From Saccharibacillus soli (GTDB lineage Bacteria; Bacillota; Bacilli; Paenibacillales; Paenibacillaceae), in assembly GCA_002189105.1 (NCBI GenBank), contig NIOB01000001.1, positions 248,001 through 312,000 of the forward strand: a stretch of DNA of 64,000 nucleotides, in the 5' to 3' direction. Made by a program: the position numbers and the translations under genes. Position 1 is the stretch's first letter. The number at the start of each line of letters is the position of its first letter. Positions 56,450 through 63,887 of this stretch are shown piece after piece. The notes beneath the pieces were generated by a model. It was not told the DNA's origin, searched no databases, and was given only the letters and a program-made list of their open reading frames with translations.

Positions 56450-57190
56450 ATGGCGAATACGCCGATTCCACGAATAGCCACTGAAATGGCGGTGCGACCT
56501 TGCAGTGACATGGAAGAGTACACGTTATCACCAGCGGAGCTTGAGGAGATCCGCCGGCGGTACCCGGCTCCGGAGCAGAAACGGCGACCGAAGCCGCCGA
56601 TCGAAATCAAGACGGGGGGAAACCAGATGGCGAAGGAAGGGCCGGATAGCGGCGTGACGAAGCGGATATTACTCGAGGGATTAGCCGCCGGCAAAACGGT
56701 GCGGGATCTCGAAACGGAGTACGGAATGAAGCAGAACACCTTATCTTATTGGGTGAAGAAATGGGGCGTGGAAGGGATCAGCAGGGATCAGGCGAAGGTG
56801 TTGCTCGGACCAAATATGGAAGGAACGGTACCGCCGACAGCGCCCGCGAAGAGCGCAGAAACGGAAGCGCAGAAGCCGGAGCAGCGCATCCAGGAGCTGA
56901 CCAGTGACCGCGACCGGCTTGCTGCAGAGAACCGGTCACTGCACGCAAGATTGATCGATGCGAATGATCGTGCAGATGAGGCCGAAAGACGAGAGCGTGC
57001 AGCGCATATTAAGACAGGCGAGCATATCCAAGCGATTCGTGAACTGGAAGAACGCATCCGAGACCTGGAATCTTCAGCAGCAGAAGACGTTATGCTTGTT
57101 CCGAAAGAGCGTACTGAGCTGCAGCGCATTGACTCGATCATCGAAGATCTGAGCCGAGCGCGTTGGATCCTCGAACGGGTGGCCACTTGA
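56450..57190 (+). CDS. HTH and coiled-coil phage protein
   Basis: 246 residues, GGAGG upstream. The N-terminal 60 residues are flexible; about 65-100 form a helix-turn-helix of resolvase/transposase style (VTKRILLEGLAAGKTVRDLE, EYGMKQNTLSYWVKKWG), and about 135-215 form a long coiled coil (RIQELTSDRDRLAAENRSLH). Probably a regulatory DNA-binding protein. Its stop overlaps the start of a 41-residue membrane peptide gene. Confidence 0.7.
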   Translation: MANTPIPRIATEMAVRPCSDMEEYTLSPAELEEIRRRYPAPEQKRRPKPPIEIKTGGNQMAKEGPDSGVTKRILLEGLAAGKTVRDLETEYGMKQNTLSYWVKKWGVEGISRDQAKVLLGPNMEGTVPPTAPAKSAETEAQKPEQRIQELTSDRDRLAAENRSLHARLIDANDRADEAERRERAAHIKTGEHIQAIRELEERIRDLESSAAEDVMLVPKERTELQRIDSIIEDLSRARWILERVAT

Positions 57191-57312
57191 GAGCGCGACC
57201 GGCGGTGGCCCTCATAGCGGCGATCGGCCTGATCGTCTATATAGAAGCTACCGCCGCATTGGCGGGGCTTCTGGTGATCGGGGCATGGGCGGTGTGGGGC
57301 TGGATGAATTGA
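57187..57312 (+). CDS. 41-residue membrane peptide
   Basis: TTG at 57187 overlaps the preceding TGA (TTGA). The peptide starts with RARPAVALIAAIGLIV and has two hydrophobic stretches (about 6-18 and 22-40) with a short polar turn (YIEAT), ending GWMN. Codon use is like the neighbours. A holin-like or accessory membrane role is possible; nothing is recognised. Confidence 0.5.
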   Translation: MRARPAVALIAAIGLIVYIEATAALAGLLVIGAWAVWGWMN

Positions 57313-57344
57313 AGATTCCCTCGCTATTTGAATGACGGACAAAT

Positions 57345-57647
57345 TCAATCTTCGGCAATTTTTATGTCGATTAGCTGACGACAATTAGGACACTTGCAAG
57401 TGACAGTATAGGTCTTCTTTTTGTTAACATCTAGCAAAGATATAATTTGAATTGCAATACCTGGCAAACCCATTCCGGCTATGAGGAGTGCAATAGCATT
57501 TACATTAGATGAGTCAATTAATTTTTGATTATCGGTTATAGTTGAAAAAATTTGAGTGGCCATAAATATAACGAAGCCAAGGACGAGACAAGTAAAAGAA
57601 AGATTTGAAATGATTTTAAGCCACTTACCAATTTTTTCTGAATTCAT
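57345..57647 (-). CDS. AT-rich cargo gene: two-TM protein with C-terminal CxxC
   Basis: 100 residues, on the opposite strand to all neighbours and clearly AT-richer. Two membrane segments (about 12-35 and 48-70) are followed by a cytoplasmic tail with CKCPNC, half of a zinc-ribbon-like site. The ATG at 57647 has GAGGTGAG upstream. Strand, composition and isolation suggest a moron expressed from the prophage. Function unknown. Confidence 0.7.
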   Translation of the reverse strand: MNSEKIGKWLKIISNLSFTCLVLGFVIFMATQIFSTITDNQKLIDSSNVNAIALLIAGMGLPGIAIQIISLLDVNKKKTYTVTCKCPNCRQLIDIKIAED

Positions 57648-57791
57648 AATCTCTCACCTCATTAAGCAATACGGCAATAAAAAGCGTAGGTTTCAACGAG
57701 ATGTAAACAGCCCCGCGAGCTTGGCGGCCAGGCGGGGCTGAAGAGGCGTGAACCTCATCCAAAATTATACCACGGGTGAGGAGACAGAACG

Positions 57792-58259
57792 ATGGGAAAA
57801 AGACGGAAAAACAGCGCACAATTGGCGTTCAACATCTTACCGATCGACACCAAGGCGACTCGCCTGGCGGTTGAGGATTATTTGGAAGAGGTTCGCGTGT
57901 ACCGACAGATCGGATTCGTCCGGCGTGAAGCGGCCATGACGCCCAGCTATGAACCGCGGCTGCACGGCAACACGAATGCAATCAGCAAGCCGACAGAGCA
58001 GATTGCGACTTGGAACGTCTCGAAAGAACAGGAGCTGAAGCGGAAGTCGGAGCTGCTGGAGATGGCTATGAGCCGTTTGAAGTGTGTACAGCGCGAGATT
58101 ATCCAGCGCAGCTACCTTGATGCCGAAGGAGCGTTCGATTATATCAGCTGCGGCGAAATGGGGCTAAGCGATAGCACATATCGGCGGGAGAAGAACGAGG
58201 CGATCGGCTGGCTGGCCGCTGCTTTGAGAATAGAAAGATTTGAGGACGAGGTCGGCTAG
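57792..58259 (+). CDS. ArpU-family late transcription regulator
   Basis: 155 residues. The N-terminal NILPIDTKATRLAVEDYLEE and the sigma-factor-like C-terminal region (REIIQRSYLDAEGAFDYISC, MGLSDSTYRREKNEAIGWL) are the ArpU pattern. ArpU-type proteins regulate late genes and usually lie before the terminase genes, as here, although cargo genes intervene. GTGAGGAG lies upstream. Confidence 0.85.
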   Translation: MGKRRKNSAQLAFNILPIDTKATRLAVEDYLEEVRVYRQIGFVRREAAMTPSYEPRLHGNTNAISKPTEQIATWNVSKEQELKRKSELLEMAMSRLKCVQREIIQRSYLDAEGAFDYISCGEMGLSDSTYRREKNEAIGWLAAALRIERFEDEVG

Positions 58260-58322
58260 ATGCCGGCCTATTTTTTTATTTACTGTTTTGGTAACATTGA
58301 AAGTAAAAAGGAGGAAGTACAG

Positions 58323-59159
58323 GTGCTGCTTGCAGTTCAAAACGAAGTGAATAATCTTGTATATTGGAAAGATATTATCAATATAATATTTTGGATAGTA
58401 AATATTTTATTTTTGATTATCACAGCAGTTGTAGGGGTTCAAACTTATCGAAACGCGAGAAGGACTTTGTTTCAACCTATTAGGACAGAAATATTTAAAG
58501 AACAACTGAAAGAATTTTCGGAAATTTTAAAGGTATTTAATGAAAGAAGCTTTATGGAGTTTCGTGAAGCATTTGCTTTCTTGCAATTTGAAGTTTTGAA
58601 TAGAAGGCTTTTGTTGCAAGAATATTATACAGTAGTATTGGAATTAGAAGATCCAGAATTTTATACTAGAGAATCGCATGAAAAGTTCTTTAGCGTAGAA
58701 GACTCTCTAGAAAATTTAGAGATAGATTTAGATCATTATTTGAACTCAAACAAGGATTCTGAGGAGTATGAAAATTCTTCTTTAGGAGCATTGGATTGGA
58801 ATAAGAGAAAAGTAAGGGCTCTCGCTTTATCTGATGAATTATATGAGAAGAGAAAAGCACTTCTTAATTTGAATACTTCTCCTTTGTTGACAGAAAAATG
58901 TAGAGATCTAATAGGAGCATTTGGAGAACAACTTGATGGATATTTCACACTTTATGCTAAGATTCAAAGGGGAAATATAAAAAAATTATTAGAAGAACCT
59001 TCTATTCTGAACGATATACAAAGTTTATTCACAGCGGAACAAGCCTATGAGCTCAATTCAAAAGTAGAGGATCTTCATGAAGAAGCTCTTAAAATTATGA
59101 GGTACGTGAGCGAGTATTTTGGAACAAATGATATAGTTCCAAAGACAAAAACAAAATGA
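58323..59159 (+). CDS. AT-rich membrane-anchored cargo protein, unknown
   Basis: 278 residues from GTG 58323, with AAAGGAGG 8 bp upstream; the frame opens earlier at 58260 but that part lacks a ribosome site. One membrane segment near the N-terminus (about 20-42, IIFWIVNILFLIITAVVG) is followed by a long, mostly helical cytoplasmic domain rich in Glu, Lys and Leu. It is about one-third G+C, against roughly 55% around it, a clear sign of recent acquisition. Location between ArpU and terminase genes suits a lysogenic conversion or exclusion gene. No family recognised. Confidence 0.75.
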   Translation: MLLAVQNEVNNLVYWKDIINIIFWIVNILFLIITAVVGVQTYRNARRTLFQPIRTEIFKEQLKEFSEILKVFNERSFMEFREAFAFLQFEVLNRRLLLQEYYTVVLELEDPEFYTRESHEKFFSVEDSLENLEIDLDHYLNSNKDSEEYENSSLGALDWNKRKVRALALSDELYEKRKALLNLNTSPLLTEKCRDLIGAFGEQLDGYFTLYAKIQRGNIKKLLEEPSILNDIQSLFTAEQAYELNSKVEDLHEEALKIMRYVSEYFGTNDIVPKTKTK

Positions 59160-59295
59160 CTGATTTTTGACCGCTTATTGGCCGTTCATTCGACTATCAG
59201 GGTGTTATATTTGTATTGTGGAAATCAGGCGAGAATGAAACGCACAGCTGCATCGGTGGCACGTTACTGGGGCGTCCCTCTTCTCGCCTTTTCAT
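59160..59295 (+). ncRNA. Possible structured RNA downstream of the AT-rich cargo gene
   Basis: AGGCGAGAA (59227-59235) and TTCTCGCCT (59281-59289) form a 9-bp closing stem around 45 nt that can fold further (ACGC/GCGT), followed by TTTCATTT. It may be just a long-loop terminator for the gene before it, or a small RNA facing the convergent 29-residue peptide gene. No promoter is convincing. Confidence 0.3.
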
Positions 59296-59385
59296 TTACG
59301 AAACCATTTTGAAAAGCGTAGTTAGTAAGACAAAAACCACAGCAGTAGCGTAAATGCTGGCAGGAAGATTTTTAATATCTCTCAT
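59296..59385 (-). CDS. 29-residue hydrophobic peptide
   Basis: The ATG at 59385 is preceded by a strong ribosome site, GAAAGGAG, 6 bp away. The peptide is MRDIKNLP, then a single hydrophobic segment (ASIYATAVVFVLLTTLF), then KMVS. Size and layout (charged start, one TM segment, short charged end) recall type I toxins or small regulatory membrane peptides. Without homologues this is a guess, but the ribosome site makes translation likely. Confidence 0.5.
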   Translation of the reverse strand: MRDIKNLPASIYATAVVFVLLTTLFKMVS

Positions 59386-59479
59386 TCAGTTCTCTCCTTT
59401 CAGTTGTTCTGATTCCAGAATAATCGCTCAGCTGTCAAAAGTCGAATTAGCGAGGAAACAGGAGCTTGGCCAGGCTCAA

Positions 59480-59647
59480 TCAGCACGGATCGGCATAGAA
59501 CGTGAACAGCCGCTTTGACCCGCATTTCTGCCGATCGGTAAAATGGTCTTGTTCTTTCTCTAAAGTCACAAAGTACGTATGCTTTATTAAAGAGCGCAGC
59601 GTCTTTAATTCGGCAGAGCCGACAGCACTGCGTGACTCAAATATCAT
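59480..59647 (-). CDS. Possible 55-residue protein on the minus strand
   Basis: ATG 59647, stop 59480. The translation has a natural composition (AELKTLRSLIKHTYFVTLE, KRLFTFYADPC), unlike the plus-strand frame over the same bases. The ribosome site is weak (CGGAA). It lies head to tail upstream of the 29-residue peptide gene, so both could be read leftward. Function unknown. Confidence 0.35.
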   Translation of the reverse strand: MIFESRSAVGSAELKTLRSLIKHTYFVTLEKEQDHFTDRQKCGSKRLFTFYADPC

Positions 59648-59654
59648 AATTCCG

Positions 59655-59685
59655 GAGAGTCGTCCTTGTGGGCGGCTCTCTTTTT
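59655..59685 (+). terminator. Terminator before the small-gene cassettes
   Basis: An 11-bp stem with two G-U pairs (59655-59665 with 59670-59680), loop TTGT and TTTTT. It isolates the following small genes from upstream transcription. Confidence 0.8.
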
Positions 59686-59701
59686 ATATGGAGGACATGT
59701 T

Positions 59702-59854
59702 ATGACCAACCGAAAGAAGCGGAAACATCCGCCGCCGAAACCTCAACAACCGCGTAAATGTGCAGGCTGCGTATGGGGGAGATGGGAAGGCACAAAACAG
59801 TTTTGTGTGCTACCTCGTTGCGAGAAGGAAATTACTTCCTTATTGTCGAAGTAA
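59702..59854 (+). CDS. 50-residue cysteine-rich phage protein
   Basis: ATG 59702, GGAGG upstream. A basic proline-rich start (RKKRKHPPPKP) is followed by CAGCVWG and CVLPRC, a four-cysteine zinc-binding pattern common in small phage proteins. The last nine residues (KEITSLLSK) are encoded in a segment that recurs 310 bp downstream. Confidence 0.65.
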   Translation: MTNRKKRKHPPPKPQQPRKCAGCVWGRWEGTKQFCVLPRCEKEITSLLSK

Positions 59855-59872
59855 GATAGCAAGGGAGGTGAA
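59824..59872 (+). repeat. 49-bp direct repeat, copy 1
   Basis: About 84% identical to 60134-60182. It covers the end of the 50-residue gene and the ribosome site of the next one, with an internal GGAAATTACTTCC dyad. Confidence 0.75.
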
Positions 59873-59873
59873 T

Positions 59874-60062
59874 ATGATGTTAAGGAAGTACATTGCGAGT
59901 AAGGATCCAACTTTTCAACAAAAAACTGTAGTAGACAGAAACAGTGAGGGGAATGCGCCTATCTGTTGTGAAACTGTCGCAAGCAAAATCGGACCAACCG
60001 ATTACGATTATCTTTGTAAACAATGTGGAACTTTTTATATGGGTCCACTCTTTGGAAGCTAA
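59874..60062 (+). CDS. 62-residue zinc-ribbon-like phage protein
   Basis: ATG 59874 (or 59877) after AAGGGAGGTG. Two cysteine pairs (APICCET and LCKQCG, about 30-31 and 48-51) suggest a small zinc ribbon. AT-rich compared with the packaging genes. A perfect terminator follows. Confidence 0.65.
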   Translation: MMLRKYIASKDPTFQQKTVVDRNSEGNAPICCETVASKIGPTDYDYLCKQCGTFYMGPLFGS

Positions 60063-60090
60063 AAGGCAAAGCAAACTAAGTTTCTTATTA

Positions 60091-60128
60091 AAATAAAAAG
60101 CATCCCATATATGGGATGCTTTTTATTT
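60091..60128 (+). terminator. Perfect 18-bp terminator
   Basis: Arms 60091-60108 and 60111-60128 are exact complements (AAATAAAAAGCATCCCAT). The T-rich 3' arm makes it functional on the plus strand and symmetrical enough for both. It shares its outer arm with the terminator at 60446. Confidence 0.85.
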
Positions 60129-60133
60129 TACTT

Positions 60134-60182
60134 AAAGGAAATGATTTCCTGTTTGTCGAAATAAGATTGCAAGGGAGGTGAA
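60134..60182 (+). repeat. 49-bp direct repeat, copy 2
   Basis: Matches 59824-59872. It supplies the ribosome site (AAGGGAGGTG) of the 85-residue gene. Confidence 0.75.
60135..60164 (+). pseudogene. Remnant C-terminus of a second copy of the 50-residue gene
   Basis: In frame it reads KEMISCLSK-stop, against KEITSLLSK-stop at 59828-59854. The rest of the gene is replaced by the terminator just upstream, so this looks like the leftover tail of a duplicated cassette. Confidence 0.5.
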
Positions 60183-60185
60183 GAA

Positions 60186-60443
60186 TTGAGTTATCAACAA
60201 AAGGATTATTTCATCTATTCGAGAGACAACGAGTACTATCAAATCTTATCGATTATCGAGCATGGACTCGAAAAAGCTCATGCGAGTGGATCTTATCCGG
60301 TATGGGGAGAATCACTGGATAAATTGAAAAGTTTGCTTGAAGAGAATCAAGGCGAAAATATTACCCCGTGGGAATTCAACATGATAATCAAAGTTTTGCT
60401 TGATTATGTGCCAGAAAAGATTAGAGATTTGCCTGAAGAATAG
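60186..60443 (+). CDS. 85-residue prophage protein, unknown
   Basis: TTG 60186 after GGGAGGTGAAGAA. Helical and acidic, with aromatic residues (DYFIYSRDNEYYQILSIIEH), and no membrane segment. It resembles small immunity or anti-defence proteins only in size and charge. It has its own terminator at 60446, making it a separate cassette. Confidence 0.65.
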   Translation: MSYQQKDYFIYSRDNEYYQILSIIEHGLEKAHASGSYPVWGESLDKLKSLLEENQGENITPWEFNMIIKVLLDYVPEKIRDLPEE

Positions 60444-60445
60444 AT

Positions 60446-60479
60446 AAATAAAAAGCACCCGGATGGGTGCTTTTTATTT
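60446..60479 (+). terminator. Perfect 15-bp terminator
   Basis: AAATAAAAAGCACCC (60446-60460) and its complement (60465-60479), loop GGAT, T-rich 3' arm. The outer ten base pairs equal those of the terminator at 60091. Confidence 0.85.
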
Positions 60480-60498
60480 TGCCGAAAGGATGATGAAG

Positions 60499-60717
60499 AT
60501 GTGGCCAGCCAAAGAACCGAAAACACTTCCCCTCCCTCCGAAGGCTTTTCGTATGCCTGAACGTAAGAGCTTTGGGCAATTCTGCAAAGAAGATATGGAA
60601 GATCTGATGGTACATGGATTCTCCCGTGAAGAATCAATCCAGTTGATGTGCGCTTTGATCCAACGGACGAGACAGGCAGATTTTGAATTCAACTACGGAC
60701 TGCTGGAGGGGGAGTAG
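60499..60717 (+). CDS. 72-residue prophage protein, unknown
   Basis: ATG 60499, chosen because AAAGGA lies 8 bp before it; ATGs at 60490 and 60493 are too close. Proline-rich start, helical end (HGFSREESIQLMCALIQRT). It runs into the next gene with 2 bp between. No family recognised. Confidence 0.6.
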   Translation: MWPAKEPKTLPLPPKAFRMPERKSFGQFCKEDMEDLMVHGFSREESIQLMCALIQRTRQADFEFNYGLLEGE

Positions 60718-60719
60718 AA

Positions 60720-61058
60720 ATGAACGATGAACGTGAGAAGATAGTCGTTATCCAAGAGCCAGCTCCGGTGCAGGAGATCATGTTCACCATAAGCCCAATG
60801 GGACCGAGCATGATCGAACGACTTAAACAGAATTGTGAACAGGCGAAGCTCCCCGAGATGCCCGAAGGCATGAGCGCCGCCTCGATCATTGCGATGGCTG
60901 CTGATAGCTGGAACCTTCCTCTGCCCTCTGCCTTCCATTCGCCGAGCGTTATGGATCAGCTTCAGCAACAGTTGGAGAAGGCGAGAGAAAATGGAGTGAA
61001 GATGATCCCGGTCACGTCCGCTCTGGGACCGAGCGAGCGCCTGATTGACCCCGGCTAG
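60720..61058 (+). CDS. 112-residue prophage protein, unknown
   Basis: ATG 60720 after GGAGGGGGAG. Two similar halves can be seen: MIERLKQNCEQAKLPEMPEG and VMDQLQQQLEKARENGVKMI, each a helix followed by a loop, then a short tail. No family recognised. The next 204 bp hold a terminator and possibly the packaging site. Confidence 0.6.
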   Translation: MNDEREKIVVIQEPAPVQEIMFTISPMGPSMIERLKQNCEQAKLPEMPEGMSAASIIAMAADSWNLPLPSAFHSPSVMDQLQQQLEKARENGVKMIPVTSALGPSERLIDPG

Positions 61059-61153
61059 AGCTTCACGGGTCCTTCTGGAGCTTCAAAAAAGACTGCGGGT
61101 GCTGGCGAGCCCAAATTCCGTTCAGTTTTATTTTCAAAAAATCAGTTCCGATT

Positions 61154-61187
61154 CCGATTCCATCGAGCGTTGATGGATCGGTTTTTT
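61154..61187 (+). terminator. Terminator before the packaging genes
   Basis: CCGAT-T-CCATC (61154-61164) pairs with GATGG-ATCGG (61172-61181) across one bulged T, followed by six Ts. Confidence 0.75.
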
Positions 61188-61262
61188 ATTTTCCTTTCAA
61201 ATAAAGCAATCAAAATCCATAGGAGCACAAATCCATGATAAATCGGAAGTGAGGGAGCGATA

Positions 61263-61784
61263 ATGGCCAAAAAGAAACCGGAAGCGGAGCCGCTGCACGA
61301 AAGGTCGGTGCTGACCAGCGAATTGGCGGCCATTGTCGGAAAAACACCGCGTTGGATCAATCAATTATCCCGGCAAAAGGTGTTGACGCAAGTCGGCCGC
61401 GGAAAGTATGTCCTGGGAGAATCAATCCAACAGTACATCGAGCACGCCGCTGGTGGCAGGGAAGAGGATAAGCAGCCGCGTCTGATCGACTATAAGACAG
61501 AACATGAACGTGTGAAGGCTGAGAAGGCGCAACTAGAACTGGCCAAAATGAAAGGAGAGCTTCACCTGGCGGCAGACATCGAGCTGTTGCTGAACGATCT
61601 GGTCGTCACGATCAAGGCGCGTATGCTGGCGATCCCGCAGCGGCTTGCTCCTGAGCTGGATCATGAACCAGCCGCGGTAATCGAAGAAGCGATTCGTCGA
61701 GAGATCCACGCCGCGCTGTCTGCTTTGGCGAAGTACACGCCCTCAATGGTCGCAGGCGAAATGAGTGGCGCCGATGATAGCTGA
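61263..61784 (+). CDS. Terminase small subunit, Nu1-like
   Basis: 173 residues. The N-terminal winged HTH (VLTSELAAIVGKTPRWINQL) resembles lambda gpNu1, which binds the cos region; the middle is a charged helix (KTEHERVKAEKAQLELAKMKG), and the end contains IPQRLAPELDHEPAAVIEEA. It is placed directly before a GpA-type large subunit and overlaps it. The ATG follows GGGAGCGATA. Confidence 0.85.
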   Translation: MAKKKPEAEPLHERSVLTSELAAIVGKTPRWINQLSRQKVLTQVGRGKYVLGESIQQYIEHAAGGREEDKQPRLIDYKTEHERVKAEKAQLELAKMKGELHLAADIELLLNDLVVTIKARMLAIPQRLAPELDHEPAAVIEEAIRREIHAALSALAKYTPSMVAGEMSGADDS

Positions 61785-63633
61785 TAAAACAATTCGACTG
61801 TTTCAAAGCACTACGGCGCAATTCGAGCCAAAGCGTCGCTTGACTGTTTCAGAGTGGGCGGATGCGAACCGGATTCTGACAACGGAGAGCAGTGCGGAGC
61901 CGGGGCCGTGGCGAACTGATCGCGCACCTTACCAGCGCGAGATCATGGACTCGATCGATCATCCAGATACCGAAGAAGTCGTAATCATGGCTTCAGCACA
62001 GGTCGGTAAGACAGAATTCCTTCTAAACGTGACAGGATCGTATATTGACCAAGATCCGTGCCCGATCATGCACATGCTGCCAAACGAGGATCTCATTGAC
62101 TCCTACTCGAAAAAGCGTCTGACACCAATGATTGACGCGAGTCTGGCTTTATCGACGAAGATTGCTGGAAAGAAAAGCCGAGACAGCTCAAACACGATTG
62201 AAGAGAAAAGCTTTCCGGGCGGTTACGTGACGATCGTCGGCGCCAACTCGGCGGCGAACCTCTCTTCTCGCCCGATCCGTGTCGTGCTTTGCGACGAAGT
62301 GGACCGGTATCCGGTTTCCGCTGGTAGGGAAGGCGACCCGGTCGCCCTGGCCACGAAGCGAACGACCACGTTTCACAACCGTAAGCATCTGTACGTTTCG
62401 ACTCCGATCGACAAGGACACGTCACGGATTTACCAGTTGTACGCGGACAGCACGATGGAACAATGGTGCCTGCCGTGCCCGCATTGCGGAGAGCTGCAGC
62501 CGCTGACCTTCTCGCCAGGCATTGTCTTTGAACATTACACGTCGGAGAGCGGAGAAATCGTCGTCACGAAGGCGGAGTACCGCTGCTCGCAGTGCGGTTT
62601 GCTTGGATCGGAGAAGGAATGGAAACGCGGAGTCGGTGCATGGGTAGCGCGGAAGCAGCATTCCCGGCGCCGTGGCTTCCATATCAATCAGCTTTCGAGT
62701 CCTTGGAGCAGTTGGGCGGGCGTCGCTCGTGAGTTCCTCGCGGCCAAGCGCGACGGGACAGATAAGCTAAAGGTCTTCATCAACACGGTTCTGGGCGAGC
62801 CGTGGGAGGATAAGACGGAGCGCTTGGACGAAGAAGGATTGATGAAGCGGCAGGAGACGTACGAATACGAGGTGCCGGAAGGCGTGAAGCTATTGACGGC
62901 TGCCGTCGATACCCAGGACGACCGGTTTGAAATCGAAGTCATCGGTTGGGGTGCCGGCAAAGAGTCTTGGCGGATCGAGTACCACCGGATTTATGGAGAT
63001 CTTAATCAGGCTCAGGCTTGGAACGAACTAGATGAATATTTGAAACGAACATGGGGAGGTGCGGGCGGCCGAAGATTCCGGATCGTCGGCGCCTTTGTCG
63101 ATTCCGGCGGTCACTTCACAGATGATGTGTACCGCTTCACGGCGGCGCGGGAAGCACGGCGTATCTTCGCAATCAAAGGTCAGGGCATCAGCGCGAAGAC
63201 AGCCAAGTTTGTCCCGCTTATCGCTCGGCACAGTAAGACGCAGATCCACAATGCAACGCTGATTACGCTCGGAGTCGATGAAGGGAAAACGAAAGTCTCC
63301 GACGCGCTGAAGGTCGCGGAACCTGGCCCGCTTTACTGCCATTTCCCCTTGTCGGACAAGGGGTATTCTTACGAATATTTTCGCGGCCTGACGGCGGAAG
63401 TTCAAAAAACGAAAAGGCAAGAAGGCGTACAGTACAAAGTTTGGGTCAAGGTGCGTGATCGAAACGAGCCGTGGGATTTGGCGGTTTATAACCGGGCCGT
63501 GGTGGAGCTTTTGAGCCCGCCTTTAGATACGATGGACCCGATTTCTATAGCGCCCGAAGATCTGGACAAACCGCGGCCGAACCGGACAGCAACCGGTAAG
63601 CCGAAACGTCGGGGGAGCCGCGGCATCAATTGA
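61774..63633 (+). CDS. Terminase large subunit, GpA family
   Basis: Packaging ATPase-nuclease. About 619 residues from ATG 61774; GTG 61765 is an alternative, and neither has a strong ribosome site because both lie in the small-subunit gene. ATPase motifs: MASAQVGKTE (about residue 75) and VVLCDEVDRYP (about 170). A zinc-ribbon-like CPHCG...CSQCG lies near 237-274. The nuclease half follows, with TAAVDTQDDRFEIEVIGWG and AFVDSGGHFTDDVYRF. This is the lambda/GpA lineage rather than the Terminase_6 or P27 types more frequent in Gram-positive phages. Confidence 0.93.
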   Translation: MIADKTIRLFQSTTAQFEPKRRLTVSEWADANRILTTESSAEPGPWRTDRAPYQREIMDSIDHPDTEEVVIMASAQVGKTEFLLNVTGSYIDQDPCPIMHMLPNEDLIDSYSKKRLTPMIDASLALSTKIAGKKSRDSSNTIEEKSFPGGYVTIVGANSAANLSSRPIRVVLCDEVDRYPVSAGREGDPVALATKRTTTFHNRKHLYVSTPIDKDTSRIYQLYADSTMEQWCLPCPHCGELQPLTFSPGIVFEHYTSESGEIVVTKAEYRCSQCGLLGSEKEWKRGVGAWVARKQHSRRRGFHINQLSSPWSSWAGVAREFLAAKRDGTDKLKVFINTVLGEPWEDKTERLDEEGLMKRQETYEYEVPEGVKLLTAAVDTQDDRFEIEVIGWGAGKESWRIEYHRIYGDLNQAQAWNELDEYLKRTWGGAGGRRFRIVGAFVDSGGHFTDDVYRFTAAREARRIFAIKGQGISAKTAKFVPLIARHSKTQIHNATLITLGVDEGKTKVSDALKVAEPGPLYCHFPLSDKGYSYEYFRGLTAEVQKTKRQEGVQYKVWVKVRDRNEPWDLAVYNRAVVELLSPPLDTMDPISIAPEDLDKPRPNRTATGKPKRRGSRGIN

Positions 63634-63650
63634 TGAAGGGAGGAAGAGGG

Positions 63651-63887
63651 ATGGCAAGATACAGCGTTGAGCAGGCGCGCGAAATGCGGGACGCCTGGCT
63701 CGCAGCTGAAAAGGCAGTGACCACAGGGCAATCATACTCGATCGCCGGACGGTCGCTGACACGTGCGAGCATGGGCGACATCCGCACGCAGCTCGCGTAC
63801 TGGAATAGGATGCTTGATGAAGCGCAACGGGCACTGCTCGGTAAACGATCGCCAGGTCGTCAGCGTCGCTACGTCCCTTACGACTGA
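63651..63887 (+). CDS. gpW-like (DUF6148-type) head-joining protein
   Basis: 78 residues from ATG 63651 with GGGAGGAAGAGGG upstream. Helix, then GQSYSIAGRSLTRASMGDIR and a second helix: the gpW pattern. Lambda gpW lies between terminase and portal genes, the same order as here, and acts in head completion. It overlaps the next gene by one base. Confidence 0.7.
   Translation: MARYSVEQAREMRDAWLAAEKAVTTGQSYSIAGRSLTRASMGDIRTQLAYWNRMLDEAQRALLGKRSPGRQRRYVPYD

Noticed and set aside
59502-59705. 67-codon plus-strand frame
   Set aside because: No ribosome site, crosses the terminator at 59655, and its translation looks random compared with the minus-strand frame.
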